Of a stretch of 64,000 bases of DNA, positions 44,860 through 54,826 are shown one piece after another; position 1 is the first letter of the stretch, and every line of letters begins with the position of its first letter. The DNA is taken from positions 1 through 64,000 of the forward strand of contig JALEWA010000101.1 in NCBI GenBank assembly GCA_022788085.1. The letters are read 5' to 3'. The translations under genes were made by a program, and so were the position numbers. The notes under the pieces were generated by a model. That model was not told the origin of the DNA. It ran no database searches and worked only from the letters and a program-made list of their open reading frames with translations. The DNA comes from Lachnospiraceae bacterium. GTDB lineage: Bacteria; Bacillota; Clostridia; Lachnospirales; Lachnospiraceae.

Positions 44860-46548
44860 ATGTTTGATGATTATTTTAAGAATCTTAGTGTGGAGTTAAA
44901 ATTAAAGAAAGCATTTCGCGGTATCTTGATTCTGTTTATTATTGTTTTTGTAGCCGCATTAGTTGGTATTAGTTATCTCAACATTGCCATGAAGAACTTT
45001 CATGATATTTCTCATAAGAATAGTGTATTGCAGATGGAAATCCGAAAGGATCTTCAGGCTGCCGGGGAAATGGTACTTTGGTCAATGACTACCGATGATT
45101 TGGAGGAAACAAAGTATTATTTGGATCAGGCGGATGATTTTGCACAAAATCTCGCTGATAATGTAGATTTATTAGAAGAAACATTCCCTGATCAGGATCA
45201 TATCGTAGAACTGAATGAGGCAATTACAAAAGTGAAAGAATTAAGATTAGAGTTATCTGATCTTGCTGCTGCAAATAATAATGAAGCAGCATTAGAATTG
45301 TTTAACGGCGCATATAATGATGCAACTGAAGAACTGCAGAATGTACTGATAGAGATTGAGGAGCATTCAGAAGAGGATGCAGATAATGAATATAATTCTT
45401 CTATGCTATTTGGAATTATTTGTGTAATCTTCATGTTAATCTTAGTTGGTGTATGTGTTATCTTTATCAGAAAGCTTCGTGAGGTTCTGGTGAAGCTTAT
45501 TAATCAGCCTATTACAGAAATCAAAGCAGCGACAGAACAGATGAAGGCGGGAAATCTTAATGTAGAGATTACATATGAATCGGAAGATGAATTAGGAACA
45601 TTAGCTGTTGATTTCAAAGAAACCTGTGAAGCTTTGTATGAAATCGTAGCAGAGACAGAATACTTACTGGGTGAGATGGCAGGGGGTAATTTCGATGTAC
45701 ATACCACGAAAGAGGATAAATTCGTAGGGCAGTTCGCTGAAATTCTTCAATCCATGCGTCAGATGAACAGACAACTTGATGAGACTTTAAAGCAGATTAA
45801 AGGGGCTTCTGATCAGGTGGCAGCTGGTTCCGCACAGCTTGCAGGAAGTGCAGAGGAACTTGCAGAAGGTGCTACAGAACAGGCAGGAGCAGTAGAAGAA
45901 CTTACGGCAACGGTAGAAGATGTGGCTTCTATTTCAAGAGAAAGCGCGAAGTCAGCACAGGGTGCATATGAAATGGTTACCCAGACAGCAAAAAATGCGG
46001 AGAAGAGTCAGGATGATTTACATGAACTGACAAATGCAATGTCCCGTATCAGCGATACCTCTAAGGAAATTCAGAATATTATTGCTGCCATAGAAGATAT
46101 TGCTGATCAGACAAACCTCCTGTCATTGAATGCGTCTATTGAAGCAGCAAGAGCCGGAGAAGCAGGAAAAGGATTTGCTGTTGTAGCAGACCAGATTGGT
46201 AAGCTTGCGTCAGACAGTGCACAATCAGCAGCTAATACAAGAGCACTGATTGAAAAAGCTCTTGAGGAAATAGCAAATGGTAATGCTGTAACGGAGAAAA
46301 CGGTTGTGGCATTAAATGAAATCCTAAGTGGTATGAATGCTTTTGCTGATGTTGTTCATGGATCTAGTGAAGCCTCAAACGTTCAGGCTGATATGCTTAA
46401 TCAGATTCAACAGGGAATTGAACAAATTTCCGGTGTTGTACAGAGTAATTCAGCAGCAGCGCAGGAAACCTCAGCGACAAGTGAGGAATTGTCAGCCCAG
46501 TCAGAGAGCTTGAAGAATCTTGTTGGAAGATTTCGGTTAAGAAGTTGA
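44860..46548 (+). CDS. Methyl-accepting chemotaxis protein
   Basis: A 562-aa chemoreceptor. Helix 1 is at ~20-45. A four-helix-bundle periplasmic sensor (~46-185) is rich in Asp/Glu. Helix 2 is at ~185-210, then HAMP ([16 protein letters not shown]). The long cytosolic coiled coil has the signature [20 protein letters not shown] and [15 protein letters not shown]. Gln/Glu pairs for methylation are visible around [20 protein letters not shown]. There is no C-terminal CheR-binding pentapeptide. AGGAGG lies upstream. It resembles the 3' fragment at 30820 in fold only. Confidence 0.95.
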   Translation: MFDDYFKNLSVELKLKKAFRGILILFIIVFVAALVGISYLNIAMKNFHDISHKNSVLQMEIRKDLQAAGEMVLWSMTTDDLEETKYYLDQADDFAQNLADNVDLLEETFPDQDHIVELNEAITKVKELRLELSDLAAANNNEAALELFNGAYNDATEELQNVLIEIEEHSEEDADNEYNSSMLFGIICVIFMLILVGVCVIFIRKLREVLVKLINQPITEIKAATEQMKAGNLNVEITYESEDELGTLAVDFKETCEALYEIVAETEYLLGEMAGGNFDVHTTKEDKFVGQFAEILQSMRQMNRQLDETLKQIKGASDQVAAGSAQLAGSAEELAEGATEQAGAVEELTATVEDVASISRESAKSAQGAYEMVTQTAKNAEKSQDDLHELTNAMSRISDTSKEIQNIIAAIEDIADQTNLLSLNASIEAARAGEAGKGFAVVADQIGKLASDSAQSAANTRALIEKALEEIANGNAVTEKTVVALNEILSGMNAFADVVHGSSEASNVQADMLNQIQQGIEQISGVVQSNSAAAQETSATSEELSAQSESLKNLVGRFRLRS

Positions 46549-46565
46549 TAAATGAAAATGTTATG

Positions 46566-46598
46566 AAAGGTGTGTACCATATGGTATGCACCTTTTTT
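46566..46598 (+). terminator. Terminator of the chemoreceptor gene
   Basis: 15-bp arms, AAAGGTGTGTACCAT (46566-46580) / ATGGTATGCACCTTT (46581-46595), ending in a T-run. Confidence 0.85.
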
Positions 46599-46611
46599 GA
46601 TAAATGGACAT

Positions 46612-46651
46612 TTTACATATATTTTACAAAACATTGGTTTTGCATTTTACA
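46612..46651 (+). promoter_or_regulatory. PhoP box (direct repeats) upstream of pstS
   Basis: TTTACA at 46612-46617 and again at 46623-46628 (11-base spacing), a weak TTGGTT near 46635, and TTTACA at 46646-46651. Repeats of TT(A/T/C)ACA at ~11-base steps are the PhoP binding pattern of Firmicutes phosphate-starvation genes. Confidence 0.75.
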
Positions 46652-46746
46652 TAGGAAAGATATCCTAGTAACAACGAATGAATGAGACATTCGAAAATAA
46701 TCATAATAGCTTGACACAGAGGATGTACAAGCCAAGGAGGAAAATT

Positions 46747-47709
46747 ATGAAGAAAACAACATTAACAAAAAGCATGGCAGCAGTTATGTCAGCAGCAATG
46801 GTATTAGGACTTACAGCATGTGGTGGAAGCACAGAAACAACTACTAAGGAAGATACAACACAGCAACAGGCACCGGCAGCGGATACGACAGCAGACACAA
46901 AGACTTCCGACAATAATGCATCAAATGAAGCACCATCAAGTGAAGCAAAGGAAGAGGAAAAAACAGCTGATTTGTCAGGAACAATTACAATGGCAGGAAG
47001 TACTTCTATGGAGAAGCTTGCAAATGCAGTAGCAGAAAGCTTCATGGCAAAATATCCTGGCGTAACAGTAACAGCAGAGTTTACCGGTTCATCTGCCGGA
47101 ATCGAATCTCTTCTTGCAGGAAGCGTAAATATCGGAAATGCATCCAGAGCATTAAAAGATAGTGAGAAGGAAGGCGGCGCTGTAGAGAACATTGTAGCAA
47201 TTGATGGAATTGCAGTAGTAACAGATTCAGCAAATGCAGTAGCAGATTTGACAAAGGATCAGCTTGTCAGCATATACACAGGACAGACAACGAACTGGAG
47301 TGAACTTGGAGGAGAAGATGCTGCAATCGTAGTAGTAGGACGTGAAGCAGGCTCCGGTACAAGAGGAGCATTTGAAGAACTTCTTGATATTGAAGATCAG
47401 TGTGCATATGCAAATGAATTAGATTCAACAGGTGCAGTAATGGCTAAAGTAGCATCAACACCAGGAGCAATCGGATATGTATCCTTAGATGTTGTTGATG
47501 ATACAGTTAAGGCATTTGCATTAGAAGGTGTTGAAGCAACAGCAGAGAATATTAAGGCAGGAAAATACTTCTTAAGCAGACCTTTCGTAATGGCAACAAA
47601 GGGCGAAATTGCAGAACAGGATGAACTTGTACAGGAATTATTTAACTATCTTGCATCTGATGAAGGTAAGGAAGTAATTAAGGCAGTAGGCCTTATCACA
47701 GTTGACTAA
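46747..47709 (+). CDS. pstS: Phosphate-binding lipoprotein PstS
   Basis: 320 aa from ATG 46747, six bases after AAGGAGG. The lipoprotein signal ends at LGLTACGG, followed by a Thr/Glu/Asp-rich linker. The binding domain has ITMAGSTSMEKLANA, FTGSSAGIESLLAG, NIGNASRAL, VVGREAGSGTRGAFEELL and a closing EELFNYLASDEGK-like segment: the residues that wrap phosphate. It is the first gene of pstSCAB-phoU, behind a PhoP box. Confidence 0.97.
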   Translation: MKKTTLTKSMAAVMSAAMVLGLTACGGSTETTTKEDTTQQQAPAADTTADTKTSDNNASNEAPSSEAKEEEKTADLSGTITMAGSTSMEKLANAVAESFMAKYPGVTVTAEFTGSSAGIESLLAGSVNIGNASRALKDSEKEGGAVENIVAIDGIAVVTDSANAVADLTKDQLVSIYTGQTTNWSELGGEDAAIVVVGREAGSGTRGAFEELLDIEDQCAYANELDSTGAVMAKVASTPGAIGYVSLDVVDDTVKAFALEGVEATAENIKAGKYFLSRPFVMATKGEIAEQDELVQELFNYLASDEGKEVIKAVGLITVD

Positions 47710-47740
47710 CATATCTTAGGGTTTAGTGATAAACATATGG

Positions 47741-47761
47741 GCGCCCACTTTAAGTGGGCGC
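47741..47761 (+). other. Stem-loop between pstS and pstC
   Basis: GCGCCCACTT (47741-47750) / AAGTGGGCGC (47752-47761), very GC-rich for this genome. There is no T-run, so it more likely protects the 3' end of pstS mRNA, giving more PstS than permease, than stops transcription fully. Confidence 0.7.
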
Positions 47762-47774
47762 AGTTAGGAGTTAC

Positions 47775-48737
47775 ATGGATATTAGAATCGAAAATGAAAA
47801 AGAAAATAAGGGAAATAATACATTTTCCATAATTGAGAATAAAAGGACAAAGGCATTGTTGGAAGAAGTAATGGAAGTGATTTTTCTGATATGTGCCTTT
47901 TTTGCAATACTGGCAGTTTTCTCCATAACCTTATATATGATTTTAAATGGAACCCCGTCTTTGTTTAAGGTTGGGTTAAAGGAAATTCTCTTTGGAACAG
48001 AATGGGCTCCAACAGCAGCAGAACCAAAATATGGTATCCTTTATGTTATTCTTACATCAATTGTAGGAACTGCCTGCGCAGTCATTATAGGTGTTCCAAT
48101 AGGAGTATTAACTGCAGTGTTTATTGCAGAGGTAGCACCAAAGAAACTTGCAGCAATTGTAAAGCCCGCTGTTGAACTGTTGGCAGGTATTCCTTCTGTT
48201 ATATATGGACTGTTAGGTATCATGCTGTTAAATCCTGTTATGTATAAGCTTGAAATGATTATTTTTAAGGGCTCGAAAACACACCAGTTTACGGGTGGCT
48301 CTAATCTGATATCAGCAATTATTGTACTTGCAATCATGATTTTACCAACGGTTATTAATATAAGCGAATCAGCTATCAGGGCAGTACCGAAGGAAATGAG
48401 AAGTGCTTCTCTGGCATTGGGTGCTTCAAAGATACAGACTATTTTCAAGGTAGTATTGCCGGTTGCTAAGTCTGGTATTATATCTGCGATTGTCCTTGGT
48501 GTAGGTCGTGCAATCGGTGAAGCCATGGCAATCACTTTGGTATCAGGAAGTTCAGTCAATATTCCGCTGCCATTTAATTCCGTTCGTTTCCTGACTACTG
48601 CCATTGTTGCAGAGATGGGATATGCAGCGGATCAGCATAGAGAAGTCTTATTTACAATTGGATTGATTCTTTTTGTATTCATTATGATTGTAAATACGAT
48701 TTTTGCAAAGCTTTTAAGTGGCAAGGAAGAATCATAA
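47775..48737 (+). CDS. pstC: Phosphate ABC transporter permease PstC
   Basis: 320 aa from ATG 47775, which follows AGGAG by four to five bases; an earlier in-frame GTG lies inside the stem-loop. Six helices. Family parts are FGTEWAPTAAEPKYGILYV, KPAVELLAGIPSVIYGLLG and the EAA loop RSASLALGASKIQTIFKVVLP. It forms the membrane channel with PstA. Confidence 0.95.
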   Translation: MDIRIENEKENKGNNTFSIIENKRTKALLEEVMEVIFLICAFFAILAVFSITLYMILNGTPSLFKVGLKEILFGTEWAPTAAEPKYGILYVILTSIVGTACAVIIGVPIGVLTAVFIAEVAPKKLAAIVKPAVELLAGIPSVIYGLLGIMLLNPVMYKLEMIIFKGSKTHQFTGGSNLISAIIVLAIMILPTVINISESAIRAVPKEMRSASLALGASKIQTIFKVVLPVAKSGIISAIVLGVGRAIGEAMAITLVSGSSVNIPLPFNSVRFLTTAIVAEMGYAADQHREVLFTIGLILFVFIMIVNTIFAKLLSGKEES

Positions 48738-48753
48738 GAATAGGAGGAGCGAG

Positions 48754-49674
48754 ATGGAAAGAGTAGTAGTTCTACAGGGAATGGAAAAAGTTGAAAAAAG
48801 TGAAAATGACAACATTTGCAGGAAGAAAACAAGAATAGCTGATGACATCATGTACATACTTATTTATCTCTCAGCAGGACTTGCAGTCGCATTATTGATT
48901 GGAATTCTTGGATATGTCTTTATGAGAGGAATTAGTCAGGTAAATTGGTCTTTCCTCACCTCAGTTACGAGTGTATTACAAGGAACAACAGGTATTGCAG
49001 GTAATATTTTGAACACGATATATGTGATAGTACTTACTTTACTTGTCGCTGCACCTGTTGGAATCGGGTCAGCCATTTATCTGAATGAATATGCAAAACC
49101 GGGAAAGTTTATAAAGATAATCCAGTTTACGACAGAGACCTTAGCCGGAATCCCTTCTATCATTTTTGGCTTGTTCGGCATGGTTTTTTTTGGTAATACA
49201 CTTGGTTTTGGCTATTCGCTGCTGACGGGATCCCTGACTTTAGCTATCATGGTACTTCCATTAATTACAAGAAATACGCAGGAAGCCTTGAAAACAGTTC
49301 CGGACAGTTATCGGAGTGGTGCCTTGGGAATGGGGGCAACGAAATGGTATATGATTCGAACCATTCTTCTTCCTTCGGCATTACCGGGAATCGTAACGGG
49401 CGTAATTCTTGCAATTGGACGTATTGTTGGTGAATCAGCAGCATTGCTCTTTACAGCAGGAAGTGGTTTTCTTTTACCAAGAACAGCGCAGGGGTATTTG
49501 ACTAAGGTGTTGGAATCAGGAGGAACTCTGACCATTCAGTTATATCTGTCGATGTCAAAGGGGCAGTATGACATTGCGTTTGGAATTGCAGTTGTACTTC
49601 TTGTTATTGTATTGGCAATCAATTTCCTTACAAAGGTACTTGCAGGTAAGCTTGATGTGAATAAGCAAAAGTGA
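48754..49674 (+). CDS. pstA: Phosphate ABC transporter permease PstA
   Basis: 306 aa from ATG 48754, six bases after AGGAGG. Six helices. It carries [20 protein letters not shown] and the EAA loop [21 protein letters not shown]. The end of pstC is 16 bases upstream, so the two permeases are made together. Confidence 0.95.
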   Translation: MERVVVLQGMEKVEKSENDNICRKKTRIADDIMYILIYLSAGLAVALLIGILGYVFMRGISQVNWSFLTSVTSVLQGTTGIAGNILNTIYVIVLTLLVAAPVGIGSAIYLNEYAKPGKFIKIIQFTTETLAGIPSIIFGLFGMVFFGNTLGFGYSLLTGSLTLAIMVLPLITRNTQEALKTVPDSYRSGALGMGATKWYMIRTILLPSALPGIVTGVILAIGRIVGESAALLFTAGSGFLLPRTAQGYLTKVLESGGTLTIQLYLSMSKGQYDIAFGIAVVLLVIVLAINFLTKVLAGKLDVNKQK

Positions 49675-49721
49675 CGTTTTGTATGACGCTTATTCCGAAA
49701 AAAGAAAGGGATATATGTAAG

Positions 49722-50483
49722 ATGAAAGAAAATATTAAAATAAGTGCGAAGAATGTGAATCTTTATTATGGTGATAATCACGCATTAAAAGATATCAATA
49801 TGGAGATTAAAAAGAATAAAGTTACGGCTTTGATCGGTCCATCCGGTTGTGGAAAATCTACATTTTTAAAGAGCCTGAACCGTATGAATGATTTAGTCGA
49901 TAACGTGAAAATAACGGGTGAGATTACATTGGATAATGAGAATATCTATGATGAAAATGTAGATACCACATTGCTGCGCAAAAAAATCGGTATGGTATTT
50001 CAGCAGCCAAATCCGTTTCCGATGAGCATATATGACAATATTGCTTATGGACCAAGAATCCATGGGATTAAGAGCAAGGCAAAGCTGGATGAAATCGTAG
50101 AGGAGAGTCTTCGTGGAGCAGCAATTTTTGATGAGGTAAAGGACAGATTGAAAAAATCGGCTTTAGGGTTATCAGGCGGACAGCAGCAAAGATTATGTAT
50201 TGCAAGGGCTTTGGCGGTACAGCCTGATGTGTTGTTAATGGATGAGCCTACTTCTGCTTTGGATCCAATTTCAACATTAAAGGTCGAAGAGCTGATGGAA
50301 GAACTGAAGAAGAAGTATACCGTTGTAGTTGTGACACATAATATGCAACAGGCGACACGCGTATCGGATGAGACAGCATTTTTCCTGGTAGGAGAGCTAG
50401 TTGAGTTTGATAAAACAGAAACCATATTTTCCAATCCAAAGGATAAAAAGACAGAAGATTATATTACCGGAAGATTTGGCTGA
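49722..50483 (+). CDS. pstB: Phosphate ABC transporter ATPase PstB
   Basis: 253 aa from ATG 49722, the start giving the usual family length. An in-frame GTG at 49671 would overlap pstA, and AAAGGG lies about 11 bases upstream of 49722. Walker A is [20 protein letters not shown]-loop [14 protein letters not shown], signature [19 protein letters not shown] and Walker [16 protein letters not shown]. It powers phosphate import. Confidence 0.96.
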   Translation: MKENIKISAKNVNLYYGDNHALKDINMEIKKNKVTALIGPSGCGKSTFLKSLNRMNDLVDNVKITGEITLDNENIYDENVDTTLLRKKIGMVFQQPNPFPMSIYDNIAYGPRIHGIKSKAKLDEIVEESLRGAAIFDEVKDRLKKSALGLSGGQQQRLCIARALAVQPDVLLMDEPTSALDPISTLKVEELMEELKKKYTVVVVTHNMQQATRVSDETAFFLVGELVEFDKTETIFSNPKDKKTEDYITGRFG

Positions 50484-50506
50484 TGTAAAATGGGGAGGAT
50501 AAAAAT

Positions 50507-51178
50507 ATGCGTACAAAATTTGATAAACAGCTGGCAACTCTGAACGAAGAAATGATACATATGGGAAGCCTGATGGAGCAGTCAATTGAAATGGCAATCT
50601 CTGCTTTAGTCAAGCAGGATATTGAGAAGGCGAAGAAGACAATTCTCTTTGCAGATGAAATTGAGCGTAAGGAGAAAGAATTGCAGAATATGTGCTTTCA
50701 AATTCTACTGTCACAACAGCCGGTGGCAGGCGACTTGCGATTAATATCTTCTGCTATGAAAATGATCACTGATATGAAGCGAATTGGAGATCATGCAGGT
50801 GATATTGCGGAAATATCAATTCAGCTTGCGGGTCAGGAATATATTAAGAAGCTTGAACATCTGACCAAGATGGCAAAGGAAACTACAGTAATGGTAATCA
50901 ACAGTATCGATGCGTTTGTAAGGAAGGATATTGTGCTTGCGGGTGAAGTAATCCGCTCAGATGATATAGTGGATGAATTATTCATTAATGTGAAGGATGA
51001 GCTGATCCATCTGATTCATGAGGATCCGGCAAATGGAGAACAGGCAACGGATCTTTTAATGATTGCAAAGTATTTTGAAAGAATAGGGGATCATGCAGTA
51101 AATATAGCAGAGAAGGTCATCTTTGCAATAACAGGCAAACAGTATGAAGCAACAGACTTTGCAACGGATTTGGGATGA
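50507..51178 (+). CDS. phoU: Phosphate regulator PhoU
   Basis: 223 aa with two PhoU three-helix repeats. The first has RTKFDKQLATLNEEMIHMG and MITDMKRIGDHAGDIAEIS; the second ends LLMIAKYFERIGDHAVNIAE. The E/D-x3-D-x2-G-D-x4-(N/D)-x2-E metal-binding pattern occurs in both repeats. It links Pst transport to the phosphate two-component system. Last gene of the operon. Confidence 0.96.
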   Translation: MRTKFDKQLATLNEEMIHMGSLMEQSIEMAISALVKQDIEKAKKTILFADEIERKEKELQNMCFQILLSQQPVAGDLRLISSAMKMITDMKRIGDHAGDIAEISIQLAGQEYIKKLEHLTKMAKETTVMVINSIDAFVRKDIVLAGEVIRSDDIVDELFINVKDELIHLIHEDPANGEQATDLLMIAKYFERIGDHAVNIAEKVIFAITGKQYEATDFATDLG

Positions 51179-51234
51179 TGGATGGGAAATTGTCTCAAGT
51201 TGTATAAAAATGGCATAAAAATATACAAATTATA

Positions 51235-51263
51235 TTGAAAAAAAAATAGGTTTATGTTAAACT
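51235..51263 (+). promoter_or_regulatory. Putative promoter of secG
   Basis: TTGAAA (51235-51240), 17 bases, TAAACT (51258-51263), about 45 bases before secG in a very AT-rich stretch. Confidence 0.5.
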
Positions 51264-51307
51264 CTACTTCGTGGCAGGATATCTACCTGGCATTAGGAGG
51301 TGTAAAA

Positions 51308-51544
51308 ATGGCAGTTTTGAGAATAGTTCTTACTATTTTGTTAATAATAATATCAATTGTATTTACAGTGATTGTTTTGATGCAGGAAGGTAAGTCAGCT
51401 GGACTTGGAGCAATTAGTGGAGCAGCAGAAACTTATTGGGGAAAGAATAAAGGACGTTCTATGGAAGGAACACTTGTAAAGCTCACAACGATACTTGGAG
51501 TTGCTTTTATTGTACTTTCGCTTGTATTAAATCTTAATTTTTAA
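51308..51544 (+). CDS. secG: Preprotein translocase subunit SecG
   Basis: 78 aa with two membrane helices (VLRIVLTILLIIISIVFTVI and VKLTTILGVAFIVLSLVL). The conserved loop is VLMQEGKSAGLGAISG, then YWGKNKGRSMEG. ATG 51308 follows AGGAGGTG. It precedes rnr and smpB, the usual Firmicutes order secG-rnr-smpB-ssrA. A terminator lies just after it. Confidence 0.95.
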   Translation: MAVLRIVLTILLIIISIVFTVIVLMQEGKSAGLGAISGAAETYWGKNKGRSMEGTLVKLTTILGVAFIVLSLVLNLNF

Positions 51545-51551
51545 CGATCAA

Positions 51552-51580
51552 AACACTCTTGTAAAAGAGTGTTTTTTTAA
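51552..51580 (+). terminator. Terminator after secG
   Basis: AACACTCTT (51552-51560) / AAGAGTGTT (51565-51573) followed by a T-run. It separates or attenuates transcription into rnr. Confidence 0.85.
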
Positions 51581-51615
51581 CCCTATAAGACATATATTAG
51601 AAAGGGGAGGTGGAG

Positions 51616-53784
51616 ATGGAATCGAAATCAACAGAAAAAAGAAAAAAGATTATCTTAGAGCTTATGGAGCAGGAATTCTATGTGCCGATGAAGGAGAAAG
51701 AACTTGCAGTGATGCTTCAGGTATCTAAGGAGGACAGAGATGAACTTAACCGGATTATGAATGAGCTTCTTGCAGAGGGCAAGGTTTCACTTACGAAAAA
51801 GGGAAAGTTTATCCGTGCAAAACATGCAGACGATAATCTTGTTGGAACCTTTATCAGCCATCCAAAGGGTTTTGGATTTGTGGAAATAGAAGGCAGAGAA
51901 GAGGATTTATATATTCCGGAAGGATTTGTGAATGGAGCTTTTCATAAAGATACGGTCAGAGTTGCTTTACTATCAGGAAAAAGCGGAAAGCGGCAGGAAG
52001 CACAGGTTGTTGAGATTATTGCACGAGGAATGAAGCAGATTGTCGGTATCTTTGATAAAAGTAATAAGAACTATGGATTCGTCATTCCTGACAATGGCAA
52101 GATCAGTAATGATATTTTTGTTCCAACAGAGCGTTCTAAGGGTGCAGTTTCCGGCCATAAGGTTGTTTGTGAGATTACTGATTATGGCAAAGAAAATAGA
52201 AAGCCGGAGGGTAAGATTGTTGAGATTCTTGGACACGTAAATGATCCGGGTGTCGATATCATGTCCATTGTCAAGGGGTATGAGCTTCCTGTAGAATTCT
52301 CTGAAAAGATTCTTCATCAGGCTCAAAATGTTGCAAAGGACGTATCAGAAGCAGATATGGCAGGAAGAACTGATTTACGTAACGTACAGATGGTTACGAT
52401 TGATGGAGAGGATGCTAAGGATCTTGATGATGCAGTCAGCCTTACAAAAGAAGGAGACTTTTACAAATTAGGGGTTCATATTGCGGATGTTACTAATTAT
52501 GTGCAGGAAAATTCTGCACTGGACTGGGAGGCAAAGACAAGGGGAACCAGTGTATATCTGGTAGATAGGGTTATTCCGATGCTTCCGCATACTTTGTCTA
52601 ACGGTATTTGTTCCTTGAATGCCGGTGTAGACCGATTGGCACTTAGCTGTCTTATGACGATTGACAAAAAGGGCGAAGTGGTTGGACATGATATTGTAGA
52701 ATCCGTGATTCGTGTAGACAGAAGGATGTCCTATACGAGTGTAAAGAAGATTCTGGAAGATAAGGACGAGAGAGAAATCAAGGAATATGAAGAGCTTGTT
52801 CCCATGTTTCAAATGATGGAGGAACTTGCTGCACTCTTGCGAGAAAAGCGAAGAAAGAGAGGCTCAATTGACTTTGATTTTCCGGAAACAAAGATTATTC
52901 TGGACAAGCAGGGACACCCTGTTGATATCAAGCCATATGATAGAAATGTAGCTACTAAGATCATTGAAGATTTCATGCTGATTGCAAATGAAACCGTGGC
53001 ACAGCATTTCTACTGGCTGGAGCTGCCGTTTGTTTATCGTACTCATGATAATCCTGACCCTGAGAAGGTGGAGAAGCTTGCTACATTTATCAGGAATTTT
53101 GGCTATGCATTAAAATCCAAACAGGATGAGGTTCATCCAAAAGAATTGCAAAAGCTTTTGGCAAAAATAGAAGATACACCGGAAGAAGCCTTAATCAGTC
53201 GCTTAACACTTAGAAGTATGAAACAGGCGAAGTATACAGTTGACTGCACGGGACATTTCGGACTTGCATGTCAGTATTATTGTCATTTTACTTCACCAAT
53301 CAGACGTTATCCGGATTTGCAGATTCACCGGATTATCAAAGAACAATTGCGTGGGAAATTAAATGAGAAGCGGATTGAACATTATCAGGAGATTCTGCCG
53401 GAAGTAGCAAAGCATTCCTCTGAGATGGAGCGCCGTGCTGATGAGGCAGAAAGGGAAACAGATAAGCTTAAAAAGGTAGAATATATGGAGGAAAGAATCG
53501 GTAATATTTATGAAGGCGTTATTTCCTCTATTACAGCCTGGGGTGTGTATGTGGAGCTTCCAAATACCATTGAAGGAATGATTCATGTATCCATGCTTCC
53601 GGGAGACTATTTCTATTATGATGAGGCATCTTATGAAATGGTAGGACAGGCTACAGATAAGCGCTATAAGCTTGGTGAGCGGATTAAGATTCGTGTCAAT
53701 GGCACGGATAAAATTGCAAGAACGATTGACTTCGTAATCCCGGAAGAGTGGGAATTGGAAGAAGATAATGCAGAAAATCTATAA
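51616..53784 (+). CDS. rnr: Ribonuclease R
   Basis: 722 aa from ATG 51616 (GGGGAGG just upstream; GTG 51610 overlaps the site). A winged-helix start (MKEKELAVMLQVSKEDRDE) is followed by two cold-shock domains (VGTFISHPKGFGFVEIEGRE, VGIFDKSNKNYGFVIPD). The RNB catalytic domain has DGEDAKDLDDAVSL and YCHFTSPIRRYPDLQIHR. A C-terminal S1 domain (GVISSITAWGVYVELPNTIE) closes it. It degrades structured RNA 3' to 5' and acts with SmpB/tmRNA on stalled mRNA. Confidence 0.97.
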   Translation: MESKSTEKRKKIILELMEQEFYVPMKEKELAVMLQVSKEDRDELNRIMNELLAEGKVSLTKKGKFIRAKHADDNLVGTFISHPKGFGFVEIEGREEDLYIPEGFVNGAFHKDTVRVALLSGKSGKRQEAQVVEIIARGMKQIVGIFDKSNKNYGFVIPDNGKISNDIFVPTERSKGAVSGHKVVCEITDYGKENRKPEGKIVEILGHVNDPGVDIMSIVKGYELPVEFSEKILHQAQNVAKDVSEADMAGRTDLRNVQMVTIDGEDAKDLDDAVSLTKEGDFYKLGVHIADVTNYVQENSALDWEAKTRGTSVYLVDRVIPMLPHTLSNGICSLNAGVDRLALSCLMTIDKKGEVVGHDIVESVIRVDRRMSYTSVKKILEDKDEREIKEYEELVPMFQMMEELAALLREKRRKRGSIDFDFPETKIILDKQGHPVDIKPYDRNVATKIIEDFMLIANETVAQHFYWLELPFVYRTHDNPDPEKVEKLATFIRNFGYALKSKQDEVHPKELQKLLAKIEDTPEEALISRLTLRSMKQAKYTVDCTGHFGLACQYYCHFTSPIRRYPDLQIHRIIKEQLRGKLNEKRIEHYQEILPEVAKHSSEMERRADEAERETDKLKKVEYMEERIGNIYEGVISSITAWGVYVELPNTIEGMIHVSMLPGDYFYYDEASYEMVGQATDKRYKLGERIKIRVNGTDKIARTIDFVIPEEWELEEDNAENL

Positions 53785-53822
53785 GAATAAAATTTCTGCA
53801 TAGAAAGGCAACGTGAATAAAT

Positions 53823-54287
53823 ATGGCAAAGGAAACTATGAAACTGGTAGCTAACAATAAAAAGGCATACCATGATTATTTCATTGAAGAAAAATATGAA
53901 TGCGGCATTGCCCTGCATGGAACAGAGGTGAAGTCCATGCGTATGGGGAAATGCAGTATTAAGGAAGCCTTTGTACGTATCGAGAATGGAGAGGTGTATG
54001 TTTACGGCATGCACGTCTCCCCTTATGAAAAGGGCAATATTTTTAATAAGGATCCGTTACGTGCGAAAAAGCTGTTATTACATAAGCAGGAAATTAATAA
54101 GCTTATTGGCAAGATAAAGGAAAAAGGATATACACTTGTACCGTTACAGGTTTATTTCCATAATGGAAAAGCAAAGGTAGAGATTGGTCTGGCAAAAGGT
54201 AAAAAGCTTTATGACAAGCGTGATGATATTGCCAAAAAGGATCAGAGACGAGAAACAGAAAGAGAATTTAAGGTTAGAAATTTATAA
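53823..54287 (+). CDS. smpB: SsrA-binding protein SmpB
   Basis: 154 aa. Conserved parts are [39 protein letters not shown] and the basic tail [17 protein letters not shown] that enters the decoding site. It binds tmRNA for trans-translation. It lies 38 bases after rnr and 112 before ssrA. Confidence 0.97.
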   Translation: MAKETMKLVANNKKAYHDYFIEEKYECGIALHGTEVKSMRMGKCSIKEAFVRIENGEVYVYGMHVSPYEKGNIFNKDPLRAKKLLLHKQEINKLIGKIKEKGYTLVPLQVYFHNGKAKVEIGLAKGKKLYDKRDDIAKKDQRRETEREFKVRNL

Positions 54288-54399
54288 CGTAGATTTTACA
54301 TTGACATTGACTACTGCATTTACTATAATAATAAAGCACTCAATTTAAACATTATCATAAAAGAGTGATTCTTCAGATAAAGTAATCTGTATGAAACTG

Positions 54400-54748
54400 G
54401 GGCTAGTAAAGGTTTCGACAGGGGACTTGAAGATGGAGAAGCAGGTCGCAGGCATGCGTTAAATCCAAAATTAAAATTAAACGCTGAAGATAATTTAGCA
54501 ATCGCTGCCTAATGGCAGCTGTCCGACTTAGTGCACCTACACATTAAGAACCGGGCATCGATTTTGTAGGAAACGACACATGCTAAGCTTTGCGTATGTG
54601 GGCGTAGGATGAAGCTACCAACCGTTAAGGGGCGTTAATTCTCCTTTGCGGAAGGGAACAGGGCTGCAGAAACCCAAAATAATTAACTAAGCCTGTAGAA
54701 GTACATGGGATGGTCTTTTGGACACGGGTTCGACTCCCGTCTAGTCCA
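54400..54748 (+). ncRNA. ssrA: tmRNA (ssrA)
   Basis: The 5' end GGGCTAG pairs with CTAGTCC at the 3' end (one G-U). The tRNA-like domain has GGTTTCGACAGGG early and GGGTTCGACTCCC late. The discriminator is A54748 and CCA is not encoded. The tag frame starts at GCT 54483 and reads AEDNLAIAA before TAA 54510-54512, similar to clostridial tags. Total about 349 nt. It is placed directly after its partner gene smpB. Confidence 0.96.
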
Positions 54749-54754
54749 TATTTT

Positions 54755-54788
54755 GAAACGCCGTAAAACAATGAGTTTACGGCGTTTC
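54755..54788 (+). terminator. Terminator of tmRNA
   Basis: GAAACGCCGTAAA (54755-54767) / TTTACGGCGTTTC (54776-54788), 13 bp; the following T-tract is weak. Confidence 0.75.
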
Positions 54789-54826
54789 CTAATAAGATGC
54801 GAAGAGTTAGTTTTGGAGGATGAATT

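Noticed and set aside
46701-47192. Antisense frame of 163 codons in pstS
   Set aside because: It mirrors the Ala/Ser/Thr-rich codons of the lipoprotein linker and binding domain; no start signals.
48041-48604. Antisense frame of 187 codons in pstC
   Set aside because: It lies wholly inside a clearly conserved permease gene, in the shadow frame, without a ribosome site.
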